DNA of 40,847 bases. Origin: an uncultured bacterium (GTDB lineage Bacteria > Bacillota > Clostridia > Oscillospirales > Acutalibacteraceae). Below are positions 16,814-25,609 of this stretch, in pieces. A model generated the notes under the pieces. The model did not search any database. It was not told the origin of the DNA and saw only the letters and a list, made by a program, of their open reading frames with translations. The stretch spans positions 1 to 40,847 of the forward strand of contig CAJMOI010000005.1 of NCBI GenBank assembly GCA_905215105.1. Direction: 5' to 3'. Numbering within the stretch: the stretch's first letter is position 1; every line of letters begins with the position of its first letter. The translations under genes and the position numbers were made by a program.

Positions 16814-19156
16814 ATGAGGTTTTTTCAGGCCAGTTACGGAAAACCGGATAATATCAACTGGAAACTCTTCAATCTCTCCCCGGGAATCCCTCAGGACATG
16901 TGTGATTTTTTTGAAAAAGTCGGCACCCGCAACGCACCCCAGAACCTGAATCCCCAGGATATGCGGGATGAAGCCGGGAACCCGCTGCTTCTGCGGGAAA
17001 TCTGTTCTCAGGACCGGATTGTCGGTCTGACCCAGGTACAGTATGGTGAAGTGGACAACACCGGACGGCCGAAAATTACAGCCCATGGTTTTCTCTTTTC
17101 CGCAGACGATCATGTGCTGCGGGACCCAAATGAAATTCTCTCTGTTTCCGATGAAAACTTCACCTTTGGCAACCAGGCTACCAACCCTGTGGATTCTCTG
17201 CAATATGAACCCCGCTTTACGCTGGCCAGTGCCATGGAAACCGCCGGTCTGTCGGAAAACAACCTGTTGAAATTGATGGCCTGTGTCAATATTTCTCTGG
17301 TCAGCCAGACAGACTATCCCCTGTTTTTGCTGGACTGCCGGGAGGAACAGCGGATGAAAGCGGTGATGTACTGCATCTATATGTCTCTCCCCTATTCCCT
17401 GCGTTATCTTCTGTCTTTCTCCAACGCCAATAACTTCAGCCGTTCTCTCTGCAAGAGCATTTCCTTTGTCCGCCAGGCTCCTACAGGCGCTTATTGGTAC
17501 CATCTGGACAACGGTGAAACCAACGTTGAGCTGGAAGACATCGGCCAAAATCCCGACCAGTATCCCTTCCTGTACCGTCTGCGGGAATACGGCGCAGCCC
17601 GGTTCGACACCTATTGCCAGCAGCTTCAGGCAAAGCTGGACGAAATGCAGCTTTCCTGGTCTCAGGACTATGAAACACTGAAAATGGCGGACGTTATGCT
17701 GGACGGTCTGGCTTTTTTACAGAAAAAGGATGACCAGAAGCTGACCCGCTTCCTCTTTGAAACCGTCAGCTATGCACCTTTGCAGAATCAGAAGGTGGAC
17801 GATTATCTGGCACAGGTTCTCAAAATCTATGCAGAAAGAGGACTGGTCCCCAACGAAATTCTGCTGAAAAAATTGCAGGTACGGGCGCTGAAAACCTCTT
17901 CCGCCGCATATGGCGAGATTTACCGCCATATGCAGGCCTCTTCGCTGATTCAGCAGGGACAGTCGGAGGTTTCTGCATTTCTGGCACAGCAGAGCAACGA
18001 AAATCCGGAAGAGTTCCGCAAATGGTGCACCTATCTGGAAAAGTTCGACAACGGACACGAGATGGTAGGCGGTTACTATACCTTCCGTGTTTCTCAGAGC
18101 ACGTCTCTGGACGACCTGCTGGAAACTGTCCGGGAAGGTCATCGCTATCTGGACACAAAAGCATTTTCCGAAGCCATTCTGGACAAAATTCAGAACTTCA
18201 CCCGTCAGGCCTTTACACGGGAATTCACCGGTCCGGACAGCTGTGTGGAAATTCAGGAAGCCTGTGACCACGCGCTCAGCGAGTGCTTCCCCCAGATGTC
18301 CCGCCAGGAAATCGAGGGAATCCTGTGCAGCCTGATTGATGAATACTGGGATCGGTTCCGGTTTGAAACTTTCCAGTTTACTTCCGTCAAGATGACCAAC
18401 TATCAGACCATGGCCAGCGAGTCCCACCCCACCTGTCAAAAGGTAGAACGGCTCATCCGGTTGTATGAAGAAGTAATGGAAGCGGAACGCAATATTTCCG
18501 CTTTCCCCTATCAGCTTGCGGACACTCTCTCCGAGCTTTTTGACAATCAGAACTTTACCCCCCGGGAATGCGATGTCCTGGTTCCCATGATTCAAAAGCT
18601 GGTATGCACCCATCTGCGCGCCAGAACCAATCGGGATTTTGTATTTTGGTTCAACGTGGCCGACCTGACTGCACGGGATAACAGCGCCGGTATGGAACAG
18701 ATGCTTCGCTGGAATCTGCCGGTACTGACCGATGACGACTGCTTTGAATCCGCTTTGCAGGAACAGGGACTGCTTCAGAATCTCGATCTGATTATTCGCC
18801 TGATTGGTGACGGCAAAAACCGCACAGGCCTTCTGGGAAAACTGGACCCCCGCTCCGATGAGTTCAAACTCATGAAGCGCCGTCAGGTCCGTCTGCTGAA
18901 TTTGCAGCAGGAATTCGAGAAGGTAGAAAAGCAGCGTGCCAAGAGCGAAGAAAAACATCGTCGTCAACAGGAGAAACAACAGAGAAGCCTTCCGGAAGAG
19001 GAGGAGCCCACTTATTATCCCCGGGATATCTCCATGGAGGAAAGCCGGGATCTGTACAGCCACAGCGAGGATATGCCTGTAGAAGAACGGGAAGACAGCA
19101 GTCCTTTCAGCCTGAAAAAGTTGGGGAACCTGTTCCGCGGAAGAAAAAATAAATAA
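16814..19156 (+). CDS. GTPase-associated protein 1 (GAP1-N)-like protein, 780 aa
   Basis: The first 150 residues (FFQASYGKPDNINWKLFNLS then ICSQDRIVGLTQVQYGE and AHGFLFSADDHVL) resemble the GAP1 N-terminal domain found next to TRAFAC/double GTPases, and the middle part (PYSLRYLLSFSNANNF) is also typical in my recollection. The rest is helical. Residues near 690-735 form a charged coiled coil (EFEKVEKQRAKSEEKHRRQQ), followed by an acidic, disordered-looking tail that ends in basic residues (FRGRKNK). The gene starts two bases after the GTPase stop, with AAGGAGGGA as ribosome binding site. Family context predicts an effector or regulator physically linked to the GTPase. No nuclease or protease motif is seen. 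Confidence 0.72.
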   Translation: MRFFQASYGKPDNINWKLFNLSPGIPQDMCDFFEKVGTRNAPQNLNPQDMRDEAGNPLLLREICSQDRIVGLTQVQYGEVDNTGRPKITAHGFLFSADDHVLRDPNEILSVSDENFTFGNQATNPVDSLQYEPRFTLASAMETAGLSENNLLKLMACVNISLVSQTDYPLFLLDCREEQRMKAVMYCIYMSLPYSLRYLLSFSNANNFSRSLCKSISFVRQAPTGAYWYHLDNGETNVELEDIGQNPDQYPFLYRLREYGAARFDTYCQQLQAKLDEMQLSWSQDYETLKMADVMLDGLAFLQKKDDQKLTRFLFETVSYAPLQNQKVDDYLAQVLKIYAERGLVPNEILLKKLQVRALKTSSAAYGEIYRHMQASSLIQQGQSEVSAFLAQQSNENPEEFRKWCTYLEKFDNGHEMVGGYYTFRVSQSTSLDDLLETVREGHRYLDTKAFSEAILDKIQNFTRQAFTREFTGPDSCVEIQEACDHALSECFPQMSRQEIEGILCSLIDEYWDRFRFETFQFTSVKMTNYQTMASESHPTCQKVERLIRLYEEVMEAERNISAFPYQLADTLSELFDNQNFTPRECDVLVPMIQKLVCTHLRARTNRDFVFWFNVADLTARDNSAGMEQMLRWNLPVLTDDDCFESALQEQGLLQNLDLIIRLIGDGKNRTGLLGKLDPRSDEFKLMKRRQVRLLNLQQEFEKVEKQRAKSEEKHRRQQEKQQRSLPEEEEPTYYPRDISMEESRDLYSHSEDMPVEEREDSSPFSLKKLGNLFRGRKNK

Positions 19157-19176
19157 CAGAAAGTGCTTGAGGTGTT

Positions 19177-20190
19177 ATGAGCGAAACAATTATTGAAAAT
19201 GCGGAAAAGGCGATTTTGTTCAGCAGCCTGAGCGGATATAATTTCTACACCCTCGACCCGAAGAAAAAGCCCAGCGGCTTTTATTGCGGCAAACACTGTA
19301 TCAGTGGTGAAGAGGTGGAAATTCGCTTTTCCGACCAGCCCCGTTGGATCAACGGTTGGCGAAATATCATCGAATATCCTGCCGACTCAGAGTTTTATCT
19401 GTGGCCGGTGGATGTGGTCAGCTATTATGACGGAACCAATCAGAAACAGGGACTGGTGTTTCAGCGCCAGTCCTTCCCCGCTAAATCCTTCCCCCAGCTG
19501 GAGCCGCTGAAAAAATTCCTGTATACGGACGAACTGCTGGATTGGCGGACTGAACCGGTAAAGCGCTTCCTGTACCACTTTCTGGACTGCGCCATTCATC
19601 TGAATAACGGCGGTTACGCCTATTTTGATTACAATCTGGACAGAATCTATTACAATCCCCAGGATATGAACGTTCTGTTCGATTTCACTCCCTATATCAC
19701 CCGACTGGACGGAGATCGCTATCGCAACGAAAAAATTCCCGGAGCGGATGTGGCGATTGAATTTCTGGCGCCATGGGTTCCGGCAGAAGGAACCGTTCAG
19801 GTAGATCTGATCTGCGAGTATTACGCCATCGCCGCTATACTATTCCGGGCCATGATTGGAAGAATGCCCTATCAGGGCCGCCAGATGGACGGCCACGGAA
19901 ACATCATGAACCTGCTGACCGATACGGACGCCATGCTGCACCGTCAGATGTTCCTGGTATATCGAAGCAACCCTCGGTTTATTTTTGAGCCTGGACAACA
20001 CGAGAATACCATCGGACAGTTTGACAACGAAAAGAAGTACAAAGAGCGCTGGAAAGCGCTGCCTGAGCAGATTCAAACCATGATGATGCAGGTTCTGTGT
20101 ATGAAAAACGCAAAGGCCGATAATCTGGATCGGGTCGTCTATTCCCCTCAGGAATGGATGGAAGCATTTTCCCGCTATATTTTTGTTTGA
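19177..20190 (+). CDS. Degenerate protein-kinase-like (pseudokinase) protein, 337 aa
   Basis: The segment YYAIAAILFRAMIGRMPYQGR (about 224-244) matches the alpha-F region of Ser/Thr kinases (D-Y-x-L-A-x-L-L-F/Y-x-x-L-x-G-x-x-P-F). A kinase-like C-lobe is also suggested by YFDYNLDRIYYNPQ and NVLFDFTPYI (about 145-170), standing where HRD...N and DFG would be. The catalytic HRD aspartate pattern, the glycine-rich loop and a clear beta-3 lysine are missing, so a phosphotransferase activity is doubtful. It may bind a nucleotide or a partner as a scaffold. The start ATG 19177 follows TTGAGGTG, 20 bases after the GAP1 stop. The kinase assignment is pattern-based and needs a structure or profile comparison. 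Confidence 0.6.
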   Translation: MSETIIENAEKAILFSSLSGYNFYTLDPKKKPSGFYCGKHCISGEEVEIRFSDQPRWINGWRNIIEYPADSEFYLWPVDVVSYYDGTNQKQGLVFQRQSFPAKSFPQLEPLKKFLYTDELLDWRTEPVKRFLYHFLDCAIHLNNGGYAYFDYNLDRIYYNPQDMNVLFDFTPYITRLDGDRYRNEKIPGADVAIEFLAPWVPAEGTVQVDLICEYYAIAAILFRAMIGRMPYQGRQMDGHGNIMNLLTDTDAMLHRQMFLVYRSNPRFIFEPGQHENTIGQFDNEKKYKERWKALPEQIQTMMMQVLCMKNAKADNLDRVVYSPQEWMEAFSRYIFV

Positions 20191-20212
20191 GAGGGTGTAA
20201 AAGGGTTTGGAA

Positions 20213-21280
20213 ATGAAAAACGCATTTATCAAATACAAAAAACCCCAGGTCTCCCAGGCACATTTGGAATACAGTAATCTGGGAGAATCTCTGCGGATCC
20301 TGGTATCCGAAAATGGGATACAGGCGCTGGGAGAAGTCCGGAAGGTAGAGGATTTCCTGCGCGGACGGGGCGTCAACAATTTACAGATTCTTCAACTGAG
20401 TTTGCTGCTGGAAGAAAGCAACTTGTCCCGGTATCTTTCCAAAAATCCCGGCAGTGTTTCTCTGGTGGATATCAACAACATCATCACCTGTGCGGAACGG
20501 ACTACCGGCCTGCGCAGAGATGCCATCCGGGACATTCTGGCCGCCATACTGTACAGCATGGATCTCTCCAATGCTTTGGTCCATACACCGGTGCAGGCAA
20601 CAGGAGATCAAATCGCCTATCAGGACCGCGGTATTGTCATGCGGGAAAAATACCGCGACATTGAGTCTCAGATCATTCAGGCAGTCAATGCCAAAGACAC
20701 CAAAAAACTGCTGGAGCTTCTGCCGGATCTCAACCGTCTGGCGGAAGCCGGCGTCCCCCAGGCACTGTATTGGAAGGGTGTTTGCTATGATATGGGACTT
20801 GGCGCAGAAAAAAATCTCGACAAGGTCCATGAATACATGGAGGCCGCCGCAAGAGGTGGCTGTCCCGAAGCCAACGCCTATCTGGGAGATTACTATTTCA
20901 GCAAAGATATCCCTGATTTCGACACCGCTCTTCGCTATTACACAGAGATCGGTGCAGTGGCTCTGAACCGTACCCGCCAGCAGAACGTACGGGTGATTCT
21001 GGCAGCAGAGCCCAAAAACTTTAAAATGCTGTGCATGACCGGTATTCTCACCGCCATTCTGATCGTATTCAATGTGATGATGGCGCAGGGGGTACTGTTC
21101 AAGCCCGGCGCAGGGTCCAACGTGGTATGGGCCTGGATTTCCAGTATTCTGGTGCTCGTTACATACGCTCTTTCGTGCAGAACCTTTTTCATTTTGAAGC
21201 TGAAGCATATTGACTACAAAGTCATCCCCGCAATTTCCATGCTTCTGTTTTCCCTCTGCACTTTCTTTGCCATGATTTAA
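20213..21280 (+). CDS. Sel1/TPR-like repeat protein with C-terminal membrane helices, 355 aa
   Basis: The first ~150 residues are helical. Sel1-type repeats follow at about 175-255: GVPQALYWKGVCYDMGLGAE then CPEANAYLGDYYFSKDIP, with typical A-x-x-x-L-G spacing. Three hydrophobic helices occupy the C-terminal 90 residues (MLCMTGILTAILIVF, VVWAWISSILVLVTY, ISMLLFSLCTFFAMI). This makes it a membrane-tethered scaffold with a cytoplasmic repeat domain. I place the start at ATG 20213; a TTG two codons upstream (20207) is also possible because GAGGGTG precedes it. It is 22 bases after the pseudokinase stop and 13 bases before the chosen start of the polytopic membrane protein. Confidence 0.7.
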   Translation: MKNAFIKYKKPQVSQAHLEYSNLGESLRILVSENGIQALGEVRKVEDFLRGRGVNNLQILQLSLLLEESNLSRYLSKNPGSVSLVDINNIITCAERTTGLRRDAIRDILAAILYSMDLSNALVHTPVQATGDQIAYQDRGIVMREKYRDIESQIIQAVNAKDTKKLLELLPDLNRLAEAGVPQALYWKGVCYDMGLGAEKNLDKVHEYMEAAARGGCPEANAYLGDYYFSKDIPDFDTALRYYTEIGAVALNRTRQQNVRVILAAEPKNFKMLCMTGILTAILIVFNVMMAQGVLFKPGAGSNVVWAWISSILVLVTYALSCRTFFILKLKHIDYKVIPAISMLLFSLCTFFAMI

Positions 21281-21293
21281 GGAGGGAATGGAA

Positions 21294-22616
21294 ATGGATA
21301 TTGTTAAGCAAAAAAATCTGGCGGCTTCTGTAGCCTCCATCGGACTTTCTTCGCTGTTTCTGCTGAATCGGTATTCTGTGGAAGGTCTCTGTATTCTGGG
21401 AATTTTGGCTCTGTATCTGCTGCTGCGCACGGTTACCGGTGCGGGAAACAATCGGTATGGTATTTCCGATTTCCTTGGGGAATATGTTGGCGGCACGCTG
21501 ATTGCTTTACTGCTGATTTACTATTGTCAGTCTTTTTCCCTTATGGATACGATTGAGAATCGCATGATGGATGAGGACACCTTCATCGCAATTCCTCTGC
21601 TGCTGGCCTGTTTTCTGGTCACTCGTTGGCTGCTGAAGAAAAAACTGGTCTTTCAGATTCTTGCGTATGTCATCACCTTTATATTCTACTATTCCATTTT
21701 GCAGTCCTCTGCTTCTCTGCCCGGAGACATGCAGCTTACTTATGTACTGATGCCAGTAGCTTGTGTCATCCTGCTTTTCGCTCTGATGCAGAACATCCAG
21801 AACAAATACGCAGGAAAAATTTCCAATACAGCATTTGGATTTCTTCATCTGCTGCTGGCCGTAGCGGTTCTTCTGTTCACCTTTAACCGTGAGTTTCTAA
21901 ATCAGATGGTAATGCTGCTGCGATTTACCATGGGGATGCCCTCCTGGCCTGTACCGTCTGTTCTCATTACCACCCTGTTGTTTGTTATTGCTGCATTTGT
22001 CACCTATCGCTGTGATAAAAAACAAAACAGTCCTCTGTATGACACCAGTGTTGTCATTGCTGTGCTGATTCATGTGCTGGCTGTTCCTTTCTGTCTGGCA
22101 AATCAAAGTGAATTTTTGCCGGTATTTGTGGTGCTGCTGCTGGCGCTGGACATGGTGGTATTTTTCAGAAAAGAAAAAACAGCGGAAAAGGCGCTGGGCA
22201 ATAAATGGAAGGTTCGCGAAAATGATCTGTATCTGGTGGGCGGCAGCCTCCTGCTGGCTTGTCTGTACCTGTCCTTCCTGGGAAATGCGCTGGACATTAT
22301 GCTGGTGATCGTACTGTCTATCATCCTGCTGGTTTATCTGGCACGTTCCGGAAAGGGAACCGGCGGTACTGCTTTCTGGGTGGTGCTCATTGCGGTTTAC
22401 GGACTCTTCACCGCACTGGTCTGCGGTCACAATGCTGTCATGCCCGGAGAATTTGCACGGGAGCTTTTGTGCATCATCTGCCTGTGTGTACCCTTTATTT
22501 TCGGAATTTACATCGTCAGTGTTCCCAATCGGGAAAAACCGCTGCCGGAACGGGGCGTAAAGCTCTTCTTGTCCATTCTGTGCATCATCCTCCAGTTTAT
22601 GGTGATGATTCACTGA
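21294..22616 (+). CDS. Polytopic membrane protein, about 12-14 helices, 440 aa
   Basis: The protein is almost entirely hydrophobic helices separated by short loops, with no signal peptide and no recognised transporter motif. I choose ATG 21294 because GGAGG lies eight bases upstream; ATG 21288 is only a few bases from the same site. It ends the cluster, 17 bases before a strong terminator. The family is not recognised: it is not an obvious MFS, ABC or sodium symporter. In this context it may be the membrane effector or anchor of the vWA/tubulin/GTPase system. Confidence 0.7.
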   Translation: MDIVKQKNLAASVASIGLSSLFLLNRYSVEGLCILGILALYLLLRTVTGAGNNRYGISDFLGEYVGGTLIALLLIYYCQSFSLMDTIENRMMDEDTFIAIPLLLACFLVTRWLLKKKLVFQILAYVITFIFYYSILQSSASLPGDMQLTYVLMPVACVILLFALMQNIQNKYAGKISNTAFGFLHLLLAVAVLLFTFNREFLNQMVMLLRFTMGMPSWPVPSVLITTLLFVIAAFVTYRCDKKQNSPLYDTSVVIAVLIHVLAVPFCLANQSEFLPVFVVLLLALDMVVFFRKEKTAEKALGNKWKVRENDLYLVGGSLLLACLYLSFLGNALDIMLVIVLSIILLVYLARSGKGTGGTAFWVVLIAVYGLFTALVCGHNAVMPGEFARELLCIICLCVPFIFGIYIVSVPNREKPLPERGVKLFLSILCIILQFMVMIH

Positions 22617-22632
22617 TCTGAGTCCCAAAGTG

Positions 22633-22674
22633 AAAACCGGTTCCGTCTTTTGAAAAGGCAGAACCGGTTTTTCA
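22633..22674 (+). terminator. Intrinsic terminator at the end of the ten-gene cluster
   Basis: AAAACCGGTTC (22633-22643) and GAACCGGTTTT (22661-22671) are perfect 11-base arms followed by TTCATTG. It starts 16 bases after the membrane-protein stop and before the promoter of the next gene. Confidence 0.8.
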
Positions 22675-22703
22675 TTGCTTTTTTCTTCGGTGATTGGTAT
22701 AAT
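22675..22703 (+). promoter_or_regulatory. Sigma-70 type promoter upstream of thpR
   Basis: TTGCTT (22675-22680) and a consensus TATAAT (22698-22703) are separated by exactly 17 bases. The start codon of the cyclic phosphodiesterase gene lies about 50 bases downstream, and the preceding operon terminator overlaps the upstream side. Confidence 0.65.
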
Positions 22704-22755
22704 CAAGCTATCGATCATATGTTTTCTGTTACGTTTCATTGTGGAGGGATTTTTC

Positions 22756-23274
22756 ATGCGATTGTTCATTGCCATACAGTTCTCCCCGGCCCTGCGGGAA
22801 AGCCTGCTGGATGCAGCCGGTCAGCTGCGCAGTCAGTGTCTGGAAGGCCGGTTTACCACACCGGAAAATCTGCACCTGACACTGGCCTTTATCGGGGAAG
22901 TCCCTTCTGACAAACCGGTGCGGCGGGCACTGGAAACTCTCTCTTTCTTCCCCTTCTCCCTTTCGTTGGAGGGATCGGGACATTTTCGGGAATTGTGGTG
23001 GGCGGGTCTGCACCGCTCCCGGGAACTGGACAAACTGGCCCGCGATGTACGGCAGGCGCTGAAACAGCAGGGGCTCACAATTGACGAAAAGCCCTTCCGT
23101 CCCCACATCACGCTGGCCCGCCAGACCCGATGGGAAACACCCATCCATCTGGAAATCGCGCCGGCTTCCATGACGGTGGAGGCAGTTTCTTTGATGGAAT
23201 CCCGAAGAATCAATGGAAAACTTACCTATATCGAGCGGTTCCGCCAACCGGCACAGCCGCAGCAGGAGGGATGA
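22756..23274 (+). CDS. thpR: RNA 2',3'-cyclic phosphodiesterase (LigT/ThpR family), 172 aa
   Basis: This 2H phosphoesterase-fold enzyme hydrolyses 2',3'-cyclic phosphate ends of RNA. It shows both catalytic HxT motifs, HLT at 40-42 (NLHLTLAFIGEV) and HIT at 117-119 (PHITLARQTRW), and the family opening MRLFIAIQF. Its length is typical. ATG 22756 has GGAGGGA just upstream; the longer reading from 22675 would start at the -35 box and is wrong. The next gene starts six bases after its stop. Confidence 0.9.
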   Translation: MRLFIAIQFSPALRESLLDAAGQLRSQCLEGRFTTPENLHLTLAFIGEVPSDKPVRRALETLSFFPFSLSLEGSGHFRELWWAGLHRSRELDKLARDVRQALKQQGLTIDEKPFRPHITLARQTRWETPIHLEIAPASMTVEAVSLMESRRINGKLTYIERFRQPAQPQQEG

Positions 23275-23280
23275 TGCATC

Positions 23281-23772
23281 ATGCTGGATGAAAATCGAAT
23301 CGTCTGTACCTTTATCGGCCACCGGTCGCTGGAGGACCCGGAAACGGTTACCCATCAGATTGACCAGTGGGTAACACTGCTGGCCGCTTCTCAAAAACCC
23401 CTGCGCTTTCTCAACGGCGGAATGGGCAGTTTTGACCAGCTCTGCTCACAAGCAGTAGACCGGTTGAAACAATCCCATCCGGAGCTCTCCATTGAGCACT
23501 GGCTGGTCATCCCCTACATTACCGGCGCTTTTCGACAGGATGAGAAAAACCTGCGGAAAATTTACGATAAAATCATTACGCCCACCTGTTTGAAGGACCT
23601 CCCCAACCAACACGCCCTTCCTGTCCGGAATCAGTGGATGATAAACCAGTCGAACTATGCCCTGGCTTATATTACCCATCCCTCCGGCGGCGCATGGCAG
23701 ACCTTTCAGTTTGCCCTTCAGCAGCCCCACATTTCCGTCGTACAGATCGGCGCCTTTCAAAAACCGTCATAA
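23281..23772 (+). CDS. SLOG-type Rossmann-fold nucleotide-binding protein (DUF1273/YpsA-like), 163 aa
   Basis: The protein has the SLOG/DprA-like signature: FIGHR at residues 11-15, NGGMGSFD at 45-52 as the glycine-rich loop, and RNQWMINQSNYALAYITHP near 120-135, which is typical of YpsA/DUF1273 proteins. Such domains bind nucleotides or nucleotide derivatives; some act as sensors in conflict systems. The gene is co-transcribed with thpR, with a six-base gap, and ATG 23281 follows GGAGGG at a spacing of ten bases or so. The neighbouring 2H phosphoesterase could be functionally linked through cyclic nucleotides, but that is an inference from proximity. Confidence 0.75.
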   Translation: MLDENRIVCTFIGHRSLEDPETVTHQIDQWVTLLAASQKPLRFLNGGMGSFDQLCSQAVDRLKQSHPELSIEHWLVIPYITGAFRQDEKNLRKIYDKIITPTCLKDLPNQHALPVRNQWMINQSNYALAYITHPSGGAWQTFQFALQQPHISVVQIGAFQKPS

Positions 23773-23777
23773 ACCAT

Positions 23778-23835
23778 AACCCCTCCCACTGTTTGAACTG
23801 TAAACTGGTTCGTGAAAACAGCAGGAGGGGTTTTT
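23778..23835. terminator. Bidirectional terminator between SLOG and ABC genes
   Basis: AACCCCTCC (23778-23786) and GGAGGGGTT (23824-23832) are perfect nine-base arms followed by TTT, with more pairing potential inside (ACTGTTT with AAAACAG). It sits between two convergent stop codons at 23772 and 23837 and can serve both transcripts. Confidence 0.75.
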
Positions 23836-23836
23836 C

Positions 23837-25609
23837 TTACTGGAACTGGGAGCGATACAGTCCGGCATACACGCCGCCCCGCTCCATCAGCTGCTGATGA
23901 TTGCCCTGTTCCACAATTTCTCCCTGCTGCACCACCAGAATTTCATCTGCATTCTGAATGGTGGAAAGCCGGTGCGCAATGACAAAACAGGTCCTTCCCT
24001 TCATCAGGTTCCGCATGGCAGCTTGGATCTGCTGTTCCGTCCGGGTATCCACATTGGAAGTGGCCTCGTCCAGAATCAGCATTTTGGCGTCGGAGAGCAT
24101 GGCCCGGGCAATGGTGAGCATCTGCTTCTGACCCTGTGAAATATTCATGCCGTCCCCGCTGATGATGGTGTCATAACCGTCGGGAAGCTGAGTGATAAAC
24201 CGATGAATCCGGGCGGCTTTTGCCGCTTCGATGACTTCTTCCCGGGTGGCGTCCGGACGGCTGAAGGCAATATTCTCATAAATGGTTCCATAGAACAGCC
24301 AGGTATCCTGCAATACCATGGTATAGGCCGCCCGAAGGCTCTTCCGGGTAATTTCCCGGCTGTCGTGGCCATCCATGCGGATGGTTCCGGATTGAGGATC
24401 ATAGAACCGCATAAGCAGATTGATAATGGTAGTCTTTCCGGCGCCGGTGGGGCCGACAATGGCCACCAGGCTGCCCGGTTTTGCGTGGAGGTTCAGGTCA
24501 TGAATGATGATTTTCTCCGGATCATAACCGAAACGGACGTGCTCCATGCGGACATCACCGGCGGTTTCCGGTAGGACAAAAGCACCGGGAACATCCGTCG
24601 GTTCCGGTTCCTCGTCGATGAGCCGGAACACCCGTTCCGCAGCGGCACAGGCTGATTGCAGCTCGCTGATAATGTTGGCCATCTCGTTAATGGGACCGGA
24701 AAACTTGCGGGAATACAGGACAAAAGAGGACAGGTTGCCCGGCGTCAAACTTCCAGCCAGATAGAGCAGCGCGCCGAACACACTGATTAATGCCAGAGAC
24801 AGGTTGTTGATAAAGTTCACCGAAGGACCCACCATACTGCCGTAGTAATCCGCATCATAGTAGGCATCCACAGCATCCCCGTTTTTCACATCAAACCGGC
24901 CAATCATGGTTTCCTCCTGATGATAGGCCTTGGTGGTTTTCTGGCCGGAAATTACTTCCTCCACAAAGCCGTTGAGCTCTCCCAATTTGGCGGAGCGTCT
25001 GCGGAACAGAGGCCGTACCCGGCCGGTCATATACTTGGTGAAGAAAATCGAGACGGGAATGGTCACCACAAACACCAGCACCAGTGTGGGGGAAATCATC
25101 AGCATCATAATCAGCGAGCCCACCACCGTAATGACACTGGTGGCGATTTGCAGCAAATCATTGGAAAGGGATGCATTTACCGTATCGATGTCATAGGAAA
25201 TTCGGCTGATAATATCGCCGGTCTGGTGGCTGTCAAAAAAGCGCACCGGCAGCTCGATCAATTTATCGAAAAGGTCTTTCCGCATTTGATAAACGATTTT
25301 CTGGCTCAGTTTAACCATCAGCACGGAGAGAATATAGGAAAGCCCGGAGGATACGATGTAAAACACCAGCATCAACCCACAGTACCAGAATACCATTGGG
25401 AAATTGGCTTCTCCCGGGCCGACGCCAATATAGTCGATGGCCAGACCGGACAGAAGCGGCCCAAGCAGTGCCAGAAGGTTGCTGACAAACGTCAACAGCA
25501 GCGCCGCTGCAATCATCCATTTGTGCTGAAACAGATAGCCCCACAGCCGGATCAGGACTTTCTTGCGGTCTTTGGGCTTATCTGTCGCGGCTGAAATCCG
25601 TCCTCTCAT
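23837..25609 (-). CDS. ABC exporter half-transporter, canonical Walker B but degenerate signature, 590 aa
   Basis: An N-terminal six-helix exporter domain (about 20-330) is followed by an ATPase domain with Walker A GPTGAGKT, Walker B MLILDEATSNVD carrying the catalytic glutamate, and an H-loop IAHRLST. The signature motif is ISQGQ instead of LSGGQ. It overlaps the stop of the partner ABC gene by ATGA. Together they form a heterodimer of the BmrC/BmrD or LmrC/LmrD type, exporting drugs or other amphipathic compounds. The combination of features puts this subunit's degenerate signature opposite the partner's altered Walker B, so one of the two ATP sites is inactive. Confidence 0.88.
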   Translation of the reverse strand: MRGRISAATDKPKDRKKVLIRLWGYLFQHKWMIAAALLLTFVSNLLALLGPLLSGLAIDYIGVGPGEANFPMVFWYCGLMLVFYIVSSGLSYILSVLMVKLSQKIVYQMRKDLFDKLIELPVRFFDSHQTGDIISRISYDIDTVNASLSNDLLQIATSVITVVGSLIMMLMISPTLVLVFVVTIPVSIFFTKYMTGRVRPLFRRRSAKLGELNGFVEEVISGQKTTKAYHQEETMIGRFDVKNGDAVDAYYDADYYGSMVGPSVNFINNLSLALISVFGALLYLAGSLTPGNLSSFVLYSRKFSGPINEMANIISELQSACAAAERVFRLIDEEPEPTDVPGAFVLPETAGDVRMEHVRFGYDPEKIIIHDLNLHAKPGSLVAIVGPTGAGKTTIINLLMRFYDPQSGTIRMDGHDSREITRKSLRAAYTMVLQDTWLFYGTIYENIAFSRPDATREEVIEAAKAARIHRFITQLPDGYDTIISGDGMNISQGQKQMLTIARAMLSDAKMLILDEATSNVDTRTEQQIQAAMRNLMKGRTCFVIAHRLSTIQNADEILVVQQGEIVEQGNHQQLMERGGVYAGLYRSQFQ

